Shown piece after piece: positions 1-7,539 of a stretch of 64,000 nt of DNA. Under the pieces are notes generated by a model, which was not told where the DNA came from, did no database searches, and saw only the letters and a list, made by a program, of their open reading frames with translations. How positions within the stretch are numbered: the stretch's first letter is position 1; every line of letters begins with the position of its first letter. The position numbers and the translations under genes are program-made. This DNA is from Porticoccaceae bacterium (GTDB lineage Bacteria; Pseudomonadota; Gammaproteobacteria; Pseudomonadales; Porticoccaceae): contig BPKH01000008.1 in assembly GCA_026005035.1 (NCBI GenBank), positions 62,001 through 126,000 on the forward strand. Reading direction: 5' to 3'.

Positions 1-441
1 TTGACCCTGGCCACCCGCTGGCGCTCCCCGGAGTGGGTCTACACCTACCTGCGCAATTTCTACGAGGACCCCAAGCGCCCCTTCGGCGTCAACAACCGGG
101 TGTTCCCCGACGTGGGCATGCCCCACGCCCTGTGGGACCTCCAGGGCCTCAACGCCTGCGCGCCGGGGCCGGCCAAGGGCGAGGGTGCGACCACCGACCC
201 CCTCACCGGCCACACCATCGAGACCGATCCCTGCGGCAGTTATCGGCAGGTGGAGAAGGGCCGGCTTTCGCCGGAGGAGTTCGACGCGGCGGTCTACGAC
301 CTGGTGAACTTCATGGGCTATCTCGCCGAGCCGATGCGCGAGGAGCGCAAGACGCTCGGGGTCTACGTGCTGCTCTACCTGGCCTTCCTGTTCGTGTGGG
401 TGTGGTTGCTCAACCGCGAATACTGGAAGGACGTCCATTGA
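1..441 (+). CDS. petC: Cytochrome c1 of the bc1 complex, C-terminal part (5' truncated by window)
   Basis: This is the C-terminal 146 residues of cytochrome c1, the membrane-anchored haem subunit of ubiquinol:cytochrome c oxidoreductase. The CxxCH haem site lies upstream of the window. What remains shows the conserved MPHALWDLQG segment and, at the end, one hydrophobic anchor (LGVYVLLYLAFLFVWVWLLN) followed by a short charged tail, which is the usual topology for this subunit. Placement directly before sspA-sspB is the standard arrangement in many beta- and gammaproteobacteria and supports the call. The true start is outside the window, so the first codon shown is not a start. Confidence 0.95.
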   Translation: MTLATRWRSPEWVYTYLRNFYEDPKRPFGVNNRVFPDVGMPHALWDLQGLNACAPGPAKGEGATTDPLTGHTIETDPCGSYRQVEKGRLSPEEFDAAVYDLVNFMGYLAEPMREERKTLGVYVLLYLAFLFVWVWLLNREYWKDVH

Positions 442-475
442 GGACGGGCTCGCGGGCCGCACTCGGGAACGGGAC

Positions 476-1105
476 ATGGCGGTGACGGTCAACCGCGGCG
501 GCGTGACCCTCTTTTCCGACCCCCGCTGCCACCGCAGCCATCGGGTGCGGCTGGTGCTGGCGGAAAAGGGGGTGGCCGCGGAAGTCGTGTCCGTGGAGCC
601 GCGAAATCTCCCGGAGGTCCTCTTCGAGTGGAACCCCCACGGCACGCTGCCCACCCTGGTGGACCGCGAGCTCGCCCTCCATGAGCCGCGCGTGGTGCTC
701 GAGTACCTGGACGAGCGCTATCCCCATCCCCCCCTGTTGCCCGCGCACCCGGTGGCGCGCGCCCTGGCCCGCGAGGCCATGGCGCGCATCGAGCGCGACT
801 GGGACGCGAGCCTCGACGCTCTGGCGGCGGGCGCGGAGGGCGAAGAGGGGCAGCAGGCGCGGGCGCGACTGGCCCAGGAACTGGTGCTCCTCGCCGGCCT
901 GTTGGCCGAACGGCCCTACCTCCTGGGGGAGGATTTTTCGCTGGTGGACTGCTACCTGGCGCCGGTGCTGTGGCGGATGCGGGCGCTCGCGGTGCCGCTG
1001 CCCACCAGTCGCCAGGGGCGGCCCCTCCTCGAGTACATGGTCCGCCTGTTCGAGCGGCCGGCGTTCGGCGCCAGCCTATCGGCGGCGGAGCGGGAGCTCG
1101 GCTGA
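476..1105 (+). CDS. sspA: Stringent starvation protein A (GST-fold, RNA polymerase-associated)
   Basis: A 209-residue protein of the glutathione S-transferase fold. The N-terminal thioredoxin-like half (about residues 8-80) contains the family's FSDPRCHRSHRVRLVLAEKG segment and the PTLVDRELALHEPRVVLEYLDERYPHP region. The rest is the helical C-terminal domain. SspA binds RNA polymerase and changes promoter choice during starvation and acid stress. It is not a catalytic GST. The ATG at 476 follows a purine-rich GGGAACGGGAC. It lies 34 nt after petC and 18 nt before sspB, the conserved petABC-sspAB order, so co-transcription is likely. Confidence 0.93.
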   Translation: MAVTVNRGGVTLFSDPRCHRSHRVRLVLAEKGVAAEVVSVEPRNLPEVLFEWNPHGTLPTLVDRELALHEPRVVLEYLDERYPHPPLLPAHPVARALAREAMARIERDWDASLDALAAGAEGEEGQQARARLAQELVLLAGLLAERPYLLGEDFSLVDCYLAPVLWRMRALAVPLPTSRQGRPLLEYMVRLFERPAFGASLSAAERELG

Positions 1106-1123
1106 GGAGCCGAGGAGAAAGCG

Positions 1124-1507
1124 GTGGCAGGTGTGCCCATGACGCCGAGCCGGCCCTATCTGCTGCGGGCCCTCTACGAGTGGATCGTCGACAACGGGCT
1201 GACTCCCCACATCGTGGTGGATGCCGAGCGACCCGGTGTCCAGGTCCCCCGCGGCTACGTGGAGAACGGGCGGATCGTGCTCAACATCGCGCCCCGCGCC
1301 GTGGAGGGGCTGCGCATGGATCGCACGTGGGTGCGCTTCCGCGCCCGCTTCGGCGGGGTGGCGGAAGAGGTGGCCGTACCCGTGGCGGCGGTGCTCGGCA
1401 TCTACGCCCGCGAGAACCAGCGGGGGATGATGTTCCCGCCCGAAGAGGCGCCGCCCGAGGAGCCGCCGCCCACCGGCGGCAGGCCCGCTTTGAAGGTGGT
1501 CAAGTAG
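1124..1507 (+). CDS. sspB: ClpXP adaptor SspB
   Basis: SspB delivers ssrA-tagged and other substrates to the ClpXP protease. The 127 residues contain the folded substrate-binding domain (about residues 6-105, starting PSRPYLLRALYEWIVDNG) followed by a Pro/Glu-rich linker and a short basic C-terminal tail ending LKVVK. That tail matches the ClpX-binding peptide of known SspB proteins. GTG at 1124 is preferred because GAGGA at 1112 sits at normal spacing, whereas the ATG at 1139 would be 22 nt away. The 3' end overlaps the convergent histidine kinase gene by 8 nt. Confidence 0.93.
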   Translation: MAGVPMTPSRPYLLRALYEWIVDNGLTPHIVVDAERPGVQVPRGYVENGRIVLNIAPRAVEGLRMDRTWVRFRARFGGVAEEVAVPVAAVLGIYARENQRGMMFPPEEAPPEEPPPTGGRPALKVVK

Positions 1508-2792
1508 CCGGCAGGCGGATCTCCACCCGCAAGCCACCCCCGGGCGCGGGCAGGGCGGCGATGGTGCCGCCGTGGAGCTCCGCCGCCTTGCGGGCGATGG
1601 CGAGGCCCAGGCCGTGCCCGCCGTCCCGATGGCCGCGCGCCGGGTCGAGGCGCACGAAGGGCTCGAAGATCCGCTCCCGGTCGGCCGCGGCGAGGCCGGG
1701 CCCGCAGTCGTCCACCGCGATCACCACCTCCTCTCCCTCGCGCCGTGCGCGCACCTCCACGGCGCTGCCGGGGGCCGTGTGGCGCACCGCGTTGCGCAGG
1801 ACGTTTTCCACCGCCCGGCGCAAGAGTTCGGGGCTTCCCTCCAAACACAGTGGCGGTGCGTCGAGCAGGATCCGGCAGCCCCTCTGCTCCGCCTCCAGAC
1901 TGCTCGCCTCGACGATCTCGGCGAGCAGTTCGTCGAGTTCCAGGCGCTCGCGGGGATAGGTGACGGTGTCCATGCGCGCCAGGGTGAGCAGCTCGCCGAT
2001 CAGGGCGTCCAGGCGATCGAGATCCTTGCGGATGCGGGCGAAATCGGCTTCGGCGGCGGGGCAGTGGCGCTCGGCGAGAGCCAGGGCCACCTGGAGGCGC
2101 GCCAGGGGGGAGCGCAGTTCGTGGGAGATGTCCCGCAGCAGCTGGCGCTGGGCGGCGAGCAGGCGCCCCAGGCGGTCCGCCATGTGGTCGAAATCTCGGG
2201 CCAGATCGGCGATCTCGTCGCGCCGCCGCAAGGGGCCCACGCGCACCTCGAGGGCCCCCGACGCCAGGCGCCGAGTCGCCCGGGAAAGCTCCTGCAGGGG
2301 TTTTGCCAGGTAGCGGGCCAACCCGTAGCAGACCCCGGTGCTCACCAGCACGGTGATGGCCAACCCGAGCCACAGGGGGGCGCGGGTCTTGCCCTTCATC
2401 CAGGTGGGGCGCATCCACGCCACCAGCTCCACCCGGCGGCCGTCGGGCAGGTGCACGGTGCGCCGGTGGAGGGCGCGCCGTTCGCCGGCGTGGGTGAGGG
2501 CGTGGCGGAGGCGGGGCGGCAGCGGGTGGCCGCGCAGGTCTCGCCCATCCTCGCCCACCGCGAAGATGGGCGGCTCGGCGCCCGGCTGTGCCGGGCGCAG
2601 GAAGGCTCTGGCGCCGGCCGGATCCCCTCGCTCCAGATAGCGGGCGGCGGCCTCCATCCGCGCCGCCAGGCGCTGCTCGTCCTGTTGGCGGACCTGATCG
2701 AAGTAGAGCTTGACCCCGAAGCCCACCGCCAGGTTGAGCAGCAAAAGCGCGCCCCAAAACCACAGAAAGATCTTCCAGAACAGGCGGCCCAT
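1500..2792 (-). CDS. cpxA: CpxA-type envelope-stress sensor histidine kinase
   Basis: A 430-residue membrane sensor kinase. It has an N-terminal transmembrane helix (about 7-27), a short periplasmic domain, a second helix (about 140-160), a HAMP linker and HisKA with the phosphorylated His224 in HELRSPL. The C-terminal HATPase_c domain has the N box (NVLRNAVRH), DDCGPGL and GHGLGLAI motifs. It starts directly after the stop of the response regulator gene, so the two form an operon. The assignment to Cpx rests on this architecture plus the divergent CpxP/Spy-like gene and the CpxR-type DNA boxes upstream (3534-3569). The periplasmic ligand is not visible in the sequence. Confidence 0.85.
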   Translation of the reverse strand: MGRLFWKIFLWFWGALLLLNLAVGFGVKLYFDQVRQQDEQRLAARMEAAARYLERGDPAGARAFLRPAQPGAEPPIFAVGEDGRDLRGHPLPPRLRHALTHAGERRALHRRTVHLPDGRRVELVAWMRPTWMKGKTRAPLWLGLAITVLVSTGVCYGLARYLAKPLQELSRATRRLASGALEVRVGPLRRRDEIADLARDFDHMADRLGRLLAAQRQLLRDISHELRSPLARLQVALALAERHCPAAEADFARIRKDLDRLDALIGELLTLARMDTVTYPRERLELDELLAEIVEASSLEAEQRGCRILLDAPPLCLEGSPELLRRAVENVLRNAVRHTAPGSAVEVRARREGEEVVIAVDDCGPGLAAADRERIFEPFVRLDPARGHRDGGHGLGLAIARKAAELHGGTIAALPAPGGGLRVEIRLPAT

Positions 2793-3470
2793 TCAGCGTT
2801 CCAGTTGGTAACCGGTGCCCCGGATGGTGTGGATCACCAGCTCCGGGTCCAGGGCGGCGAGCTTGCGGCGCAGGTGGCTGATATGGACGTCGAGCGCTCG
2901 GTCGTAGGGGGTCATGGGCCGCCCCAGGGCGCGCAGGTAGAGCTCCTCCTTGCTCACCACCTGGCCGGCTCGCTCCGCCAGCACCAGGAGCACCGAGTAC
3001 TCGGTGCTGGTGAGGTCCAGGGGTTGGTCCCCCACGGTGGCGCTGCGCGAGGCGGGGCGCAGGAGCAGGCTGCGGCAGACGAGCTCGGCGGGAGCGGCCT
3101 CCCGCTCGGGCGGGCGGTGGCGGCGCAGGACGGCGCGCAAGCGGGCGGCCAGCTCTCGGGGATTGAACGGTTTGGGGAGGTAGTCGTCGGCGCCCATCTC
3201 CAGTCCCAGGATGCGGTCGAGGTCGTCCCCCTTGGCGGTGAGCATCACCACCGGCACCGCCGACACCGCCCGCAGCCGGCGCAGGACCTCCAGGCCGTCG
3301 AGGGCGGGCAACATGATGTCGAGGACGACCGCATCCCAGGAACCTTCCAGGGCCAAGCGCAGGCCCTCGTCGCCCCGGCCGCAGAGGGTGGCGGCGAACC
3401 CCTCGGGGGCGAGGAACTCGGCGAGCATCTCGCCGAGTTCCAGGTCGTCGTCGACGATGAGAATTCGCAC
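2793..3470 (-). CDS. cpxR: CpxR-type OmpR-family response regulator
   Basis: A 225-residue regulator. The receiver domain (about 1-115) has acidic residues near the N-terminus (VDDD), phospho-acceptor Asp51 in VVLDIMLP and Lys in PKPFNPREL. A C-terminal OmpR-type winged helix follows (about 130-223, with TSTEYSVLLVLAERAGQVVSKEEL split by family-typical helices). The start codon is GTG at 3470. It is adjacent to the kinase gene and divergent from a CpxP/Spy-like gene. The intergenic region carries direct repeats matching the known CpxR box, read on this strand as GTAAA-N5-GTAAA, which suggests autoregulation and control of the divergent gene. Confidence 0.88.
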   Translation of the reverse strand: MRILIVDDDLELGEMLAEFLAPEGFAATLCGRGDEGLRLALEGSWDAVVLDIMLPALDGLEVLRRLRAVSAVPVVMLTAKGDDLDRILGLEMGADDYLPKPFNPRELAARLRAVLRRHRPPEREAAPAELVCRSLLLRPASRSATVGDQPLDLTSTEYSVLLVLAERAGQVVSKEELYLRALGRPMTPYDRALDVHISHLRRKLAALDPELVIHTIRGTGYQLER

Positions 3471-3533
3471 TGCGGACTCACTCCGTCGTCACCGCGGCCA
3501 TTGTCCCGCCCTGAGGCGTCCCGGCAACGGCTT

Positions 3534-3570
3534 TTTACCTTCCTTTACCCACTTTTTCGCCCCTTTTACC
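3534..3570 (-). promoter_or_regulatory. CpxR-type operator: three TTTACC boxes
   Basis: TTTACC occurs at 3534-3539, 3544-3549 and 3565-3570. The first two give TTTAC-N5-TTTAC, the exact complement of the E. coli CpxR consensus GTAAA-N5-GTAAA. The third lies 21 bp, about two helical turns, further on. The site is in the 159-bp gap between cpxR (minus) and the CpxP/Spy-like gene (plus), so one bound regulator could act on both promoters. Confidence 0.75.
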
Positions 3571-3629
3571 CTGCGCGGCGCCCGCCCTTCCTACAATGAA
3601 AACACCCAACAGCGACGAGGAGAAAGGCC

Positions 3630-4139
3630 ATGAAACAGCGTTTGTTGAGTTGGATGCTCGCCGGGGCGATCGGCGCTGCGACGTCGGCAGCCTGGGCCGA
3701 GCCGGGTGGGTGGGAGGGGATGCATCCTCCCTGCGGGCCCGAGAAACGCGGCTTTCACCACTTGGGGTTTGGTGAGCGGATGGCCGAGCGGCTCGGTTTG
3801 ACCCCCGAGCAGCGGGAACAGATCGAGAAGATCCGCGCCCAGGCGAGGGAAGCGGGCAAGTCCCTGCGGGAAGCACTGCGCGAAGCCAAGCGCAAGGAGA
3901 GGGAAGCCTGGCTGGCGGGCGCGTCGGAGCGGGAACTCAAAAAGCGGGCGCGGGAAGTGGCCGACAAGCGGGTGGAGTGGATGCTCCACGGGAAAAATGT
4001 GCGCGAGCGCATCGAGGCGGTGCTGACCCCCGAACAGCGCGAGCAACTGGCCGCCCTGCGGGCGGAGCGGATGGAGCGCTGGCGCGAGCGCCGGGAGCAT
4101 CAAGGCCACACCCCGCCGCCCGGTCCGAAGCCTCAGTGA
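3630..4139 (+). CDS. CpxP/Spy-family periplasmic stress protein
   Basis: A 169-residue protein with a Sec signal peptide (cleavage expected after AWA, about residue 24) and a mature, highly charged, all-helical chain. It carries the family signature LTPEQR twice (about residues 52-57 and 130-135), the LTxxQ repeats that define CpxP/Spy. Family members act as periplasmic chaperones, and CpxP also restrains CpxA. Divergence from cpxRA across shared CpxR-type boxes fits a CpxP role. Spy and CpxP cannot be told apart by sequence alone, so no symbol is given. The tail is His/Pro-rich (HQGHTPPPGP), which might bind metal. This last point is inference. Confidence 0.85.
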   Translation: MKQRLLSWMLAGAIGAATSAAWAEPGGWEGMHPPCGPEKRGFHHLGFGERMAERLGLTPEQREQIEKIRAQAREAGKSLREALREAKRKEREAWLAGASERELKKRAREVADKRVEWMLHGKNVRERIEAVLTPEQREQLAALRAERMERWRERREHQGHTPPPGPKPQ

Positions 4140-4160
4140 GGCTCGTCGCCGGTGCGGCCT

Positions 4161-5546
4161 TCACGCGTCCAGGACCCGGCCCGGGTTGAGGATGCCCGCC
4201 GGGTCCAGCGTTCGCTTGAGTAGGCGCATCAGAGCGATTTCCGCAGGCTTTCGACTGTGGGCGAGCCAGCACTTTTTGTCCAAGCCGATGCCGTGCTCGG
4301 CGGACACAGAACCGCCCAGCTCCGAAAGCGGGCCGTAGACGAGGCGATCGGCCTGGGCTCGTAGGGCATCCACCTCGCCCGTGGCCTGGGGGGCGAGAAA
4401 GAAGTGGAGGTTGCCGTCGGCGAGATGGCCCAGGCAGAAAAAGACCGTCTGCGGCCAGCGCCCGGACACGGCTGCGCGGAGTCGCTCCACGTAGGAAGGA
4501 ATCGCCCGGCGGGGCAGGCTCACGTCGTAGAGGAAGCAGTGCGCGCCGACGAGGGTGGCGTCGAAGGACTCGCGCAGCCGCCACAGGGCGGCGCGCTCTC
4601 GCTCGTTGGAGGCCACCGCGATTTCGCCCACACCGGGCTCGACCAGCGCCTCTTCGAGGCAGGCCAGTAACCGCTCGCGATCGCGCTCGGCGTCGTGGCC
4701 GGCCGTCTCCACCAGCGCGTACCACGGGAAAGTCGCCGGCAGGGCGGCGGGATGGCCGCGGGAGGTCTGGTGCCGGTAGTAGGGGCCGTCCATGGCCTCG
4801 AAGCGGACGAGGAGCGGACCCAGGGCGCGCTCGAGGCGGTCGAGGAGGGCCAGGGCGGCGTCGAGGCCCGCGAGGCCCACGAGGGCCGTCGCCCGATCGC
4901 GGGCCCTGGGAATGAGGGCGAGCACCGCCCGCGTCACCACCCCCAGGGTGCCCTCGCTGCCGATGAACAGCTGCTTGAGGTCGTAGCCGGCGTTGTCCTT
5001 GGGGAGGCGAGAGGTGGCGTCGAGCACGGTGCCGTCCGCCAACACCACCTCGAGGCCGAGCACGTGGCGGCGCATCATGCCGTGGCGCAGCACCTCCATG
5101 CCCCCGGCGTTGGTGGCGATGTTGCCGCCCAGGGTGCACGAATCGCGGGCGCCGATGTCCACCGGGAATTCGAGATCCCACCCCGCCGCCGCGCGCTGCA
5201 GGCGGCCCAGGGTGCAACCCGCTTCCACCACCGCCACCCGCTCCACCGGGTCGAGCTCGACGATGGCGTCCATCCGCTCCAGGGAGAGCACGAGCTCACC
5301 GGGGCGGGCCCGCTGCCCGGACACCGCCCCCGTCAGTCCGCCCTGCACCACCACCGGCTGGCGGTGGGCGCTACAGGCGGCCAACACCGCCGCCACCTGG
5401 GCGGTGGTGTGCGGCCGCGCCAGGGCGGCGGCGGAGAGTGGGCGCGGGTCCCAATAGCCGCCGCTCCGCTCCGCCAGGCACTCGCCCACCAGCAGGCCGT
5501 CCGGGCCGAGGATCTGGGCCAGTCGTTGCAGGAGTTGTTCGTCCAC
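4161..5546 (-). CDS. FAD-linked oxidase of the D-lactate/D-2-hydroxyacid dehydrogenase (GlcD-like) family
   Basis: A 461-residue flavoprotein of the VAO/PCMH fold. The FAD-binding half (about 35-215) has the pyrophosphate-binding VQGGLTGAVSG loop, GGNIATNAGG and GSEGTLGVVT. The cap domain follows, and the C-terminal end carries GHLADGNLHF, SAEHGIGLDKK and LDPAGILNPGRV, typical of D-lactate, D-2-hydroxyglutarate and glycolate dehydrogenases. The start is GTG (5546). The exact 2-hydroxyacid substrate cannot be read from the motifs. No GlcE/GlcF partner is adjacent, which argues against a three-subunit glycolate oxidase. It is convergent with the CpxP/Spy-like gene and divergent from the CDF gene. 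Confidence 0.85.
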   Translation of the reverse strand: MDEQLLQRLAQILGPDGLLVGECLAERSGGYWDPRPLSAAALARPHTTAQVAAVLAACSAHRQPVVVQGGLTGAVSGQRARPGELVLSLERMDAIVELDPVERVAVVEAGCTLGRLQRAAAGWDLEFPVDIGARDSCTLGGNIATNAGGMEVLRHGMMRRHVLGLEVVLADGTVLDATSRLPKDNAGYDLKQLFIGSEGTLGVVTRAVLALIPRARDRATALVGLAGLDAALALLDRLERALGPLLVRFEAMDGPYYRHQTSRGHPAALPATFPWYALVETAGHDAERDRERLLACLEEALVEPGVGEIAVASNERERAALWRLRESFDATLVGAHCFLYDVSLPRRAIPSYVERLRAAVSGRWPQTVFFCLGHLADGNLHFFLAPQATGEVDALRAQADRLVYGPLSELGGSVSAEHGIGLDKKCWLAHSRKPAEIALMRLLKRTLDPAGILNPGRVLDA

Positions 5547-5614
5547 GCCCCTCGCCTTCGATGCCCTCCCGGCCAGTATAGCGGGGCGATGGGCGCCCGA
5601 TTTCGAGGCCGCGC

Positions 5615-5620
5615 TACAAT
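5615..5620 (+). promoter_or_regulatory. Possible -10 element of the cation-efflux gene
   Basis: TACAAT lies 32 nt before the ATG at 5652, with no good -35 hexamer upstream. If functional, transcription would begin near 5627. That would exclude the in-frame ATG at 5589 as a start and support 5652. Confidence 0.35.
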
Positions 5621-5651
5621 CGCCGCCATCGCGGACTTGGCAGGTGGCGCC

Positions 5652-6275
5652 ATGGGCGACGGATGCTGCGCAGAGTTTTCGGCGGCCGGCCGCGACGCCC
5701 GGCAGCGGCGCACGCTGTGGGCGGTGCTGGCGGTGAACCTATTGGGGTTTGCCGGCATGGGGGTGGGAGCGCGACTCGCCGGCTCCTCGGCCCTCCTCGC
5801 CGACACTCTGGATTTTCTCGGCGATGCCCTCACCTACGGGTTGAGCCTGTGGGCGGTGGGGCGCGGCCTGCGCGCCAAGGCCCAGGTGGCCCTGTTCAAG
5901 GGCGGACTCATCCTGGCGGCCGCACTCTGGGTGGTGGCCGAGGCCCTGTGGCGCCTTTCCCTCGGCCAGCCGCCCCTGCCCGCCGCCATGGGGGCGTTTG
6001 CCTGCGCGGGGCTTGGGGTCAACGGCTTGTGCCTCGCCCTCTTGTCGCGCCACCGCCACGAGGACGTCAACATGCGCTCGGTTTGGGAATGCTCGCGCAA
6101 CGACATCGTCGCCGGCCTTTCCGTGGTGGGCGCGGCCGCCTCCGTGGCGGTCACCGGATCTGTCTGGCCGGACGTCCTGGTGGCGCTCTTCCTCGCCGGC
6201 TGGCTCGCCGCCTCAGCCGCGCGGGTGGTGGCCGCGGCCCGGGCGGACCTGGTTCGGGATGCGGGAGCAGGGTAG
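5652..6275 (+). CDS. Small cation diffusion facilitator (CDF) family transporter
   Basis: A 207-residue membrane protein with about six hydrophobic segments. It contains LLADTLDFLGDALTYG, which carries the acidic residues of the CDF transmembrane metal site, and a second conserved block MRSVWECSRNDIVAG. It lacks the cytoplasmic C-terminal domain of ZitB/CzcD-type exporters, so it belongs to the short CDF-like subgroup. The expected role is proton-coupled efflux of Zn2+, Co2+ or a related metal across the inner membrane. The metal cannot be read from the sequence. A cysteine pair (CC, residues 5-6) near the start is common in this subgroup. The stop codon lies inside a tandem intergenic repeat. 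Confidence 0.8.
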   Translation: MGDGCCAEFSAAGRDARQRRTLWAVLAVNLLGFAGMGVGARLAGSSALLADTLDFLGDALTYGLSLWAVGRGLRAKAQVALFKGGLILAAALWVVAEALWRLSLGQPPLPAAMGAFACAGLGVNGLCLALLSRHRHEDVNMRSVWECSRNDIVAGLSVVGAAASVAVTGSVWPDVLVALFLAGWLAASAARVVAAARADLVRDAGAG

Positions 6276-6320
6276 TCCGGATGGAACGTAGCCCGGATGG
6301 AGCGTGAGCGGAATCCGGGA
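6272..6320. repeat. Tandem 16-bp repeat and hairpin of the GTAGCCCGGATG type
   Basis: Positions 6272-6287 and 6288-6303 are tandem copies matching at 14 of 16 bases. The second copy continues into an inverted repeat: CCCGGAT (6292-6298) pairs with ATCCGGG (6313-6319). Elements of this form recur between genes in many proteobacteria. The first copy overlaps the stop codon of the CDF gene. Confidence 0.6.
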
Positions 6321-6774
6321 ACCACCGCCCCCCGCGGGCCCCGGGGCTCCTCGCACCTCGGATTTCGGCACTGCGCGCCTCCATTCGGGCCACGCGCCTC
6401 CAGGCCCGCAGCCCGTTTCCGATTCGAGCGATCCGGACCGACGGGGAGCAAAATTCCAGGGCGAAGTCGATCGGGCCTGCCAGCAGGCCCGGGTCGACCT
6501 CCAGGTGCTGGCGCCCAAGCACCCTCGCGCAAGGATGGGGTCGAGCGGGCCAACGGCATCCGGCGCTACCCGTTCACTGCCGGCTCTGCCGGCGATCCGC
6601 TGCCGACCACGATCCGGAACTGCGCCCCCGGGGTGGGAGGCCGGGAGCAGCGCTACACCCTCCTCCGTTCCCCCGGTCATTGCCGCAAGCCACGCCGACC
6701 GCGCACCTTCGTCCGGCCGGACAGGAGCTCCCCGAGGTTTCGGCGTCTCCGATGTGCTGAACCCGGACAACCCC
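6321..6774. other. Non-coding stretch before the tRNA promoter
   Basis: About 450 bp with no credible gene. Open frames here are arginine/proline-rich in every phase and lack ribosome binding sites. Visible structure includes a near-perfect palindrome (GGGCCTGC, 6473-6480, with GCAGGCCC, 6483-6490) and a GCCGGC-TCT-GCCGGC hairpin around 6580-6595. No integrase, attachment-site duplication of the adjacent tRNA or insertion-sequence end was seen. It may be a repetitive intergenic element, but that cannot be tested from one window. Confidence 0.5.
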
Positions 6775-6803
6775 TTGACCCTTAGAGGGCACCTTCCTAT
6801 AAT
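6775..6803 (+). promoter_or_regulatory. Strong sigma-70 promoter for initiator tRNA and the rimP-nusA-infB operon
   Basis: TTGACC (6775-6780) and TATAAT (6798-6803) are separated by exactly 17 bp. Transcription should start near 6810, about 57 nt before the mature tRNA. The discriminator after the -10 is C/G-rich (CCGC), as in stringently controlled stable-RNA promoters. Confidence 0.85.
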
Positions 6804-6866
6804 CCGCAACCCTCGAGTCGGCCGAGGAGCGTTCGTGGGCGTGCCGACGCGAGAAGAAGGTTTCGA

Positions 6867-6943
<77 letters not shown>

Positions 6944-6968
6944 AATGTGCGCGCGTTGCGCGGCGTCG

Positions 6969-6995
6969 AAAGCCCCTTCTCCCAAGGGGCTTTTT
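6969..6995 (+). terminator. Rho-independent terminator between tRNA-fMet and rimP
   Basis: A perfect 10-bp stem, AAAGCCCCTT (6969-6978) with AAGGGGCTTT (6984-6993), has a 5-nt loop and a short T-run. It lies between the tRNA and rimP. Since no other obvious promoter precedes rimP, it probably acts as a leaky terminator that lets only part of the transcription into the operon. Confidence 0.8.
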
Positions 6996-7043
6996 GCTAG
7001 GTGCAGGGGTGCTGCGCAACCGGGGCCACGCGCCCTTTTTTTG

Positions 7044-7517
7044 ATGGTGCCGAGCCGGACGGTGGATCAGAATCGGCTATTCGGGCTCCTCGAGCCCGCG
7101 GTGCGGGCCATGGGGTGCGAGCTGTGGGGGATCGAATTCGCCCGCGGCCGGCGACCCGTGCTGCGGATCTACATCGACAAGGAGACCGGGGTGCGACTCG
7201 AGGATTGCGAGCGGGTGAGCCGCCAGGTGAGCGCGGTCCTCGACGTGGAGGATCCGATCCCTACGGAGTACATCCTCGAGGTCTCCTCCCCGGGGCTCGA
7301 CCGGCCGCTCTTTACCCTGGAGCAATACGCCCGGTTCGCCGGTGCCTGGGTGGCCATTCGGCTGGGGCGGGCTTTCGAAGGGCGGCGCAATTTCCGCGGC
7401 CTTCTGGTGGGCGTCGAGGACGGCTGCGTGGTGGTGCGCTGCGAGGAAGAGGAATATTTATTTCCGGTGGAAGCCATCGAGCGGGGCAACTTGATCCCCC
7501 GCTTCGATGGAGAGTGA
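7044..7517 (+). CDS. rimP: Ribosome maturation factor RimP
   Basis: A 157-residue protein needed for 30S subunit maturation. The N-terminal domain (about 8-85) has the family segments [17 protein letters not shown] and [10 protein letters not shown]. The C-terminal SH3-like domain covers about 90-155. The ATG at 7044 is chosen because it gives the usual family length. Longer starts would run back into the terminator hairpin. No strong Shine-Dalgarno is visible. It is first in the rimP-nusA-infB-rbfA-truB-rpsO-pnp series. The 3' end is followed after 22 nt by nusA. Confidence 0.92.
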   Translation: MVPSRTVDQNRLFGLLEPAVRAMGCELWGIEFARGRRPVLRIYIDKETGVRLEDCERVSRQVSAVLDVEDPIPTEYILEVSSPGLDRPLFTLEQYARFAGAWVAIRLGRAFEGRRNFRGLLVGVEDGCVVVRCEEEEYLFPVEAIERGNLIPRFDGE

Positions 7518-7539
7518 AGCATTGAGGCGGACGATACAG

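Noticed and set aside
5589-5651. Upstream ATG for the cation-efflux protein
   Set aside because: It adds 21 residues not typical of the family and lies before a likely -10 element at 5615-5620. ATG 5652 gives the normal N-terminus.
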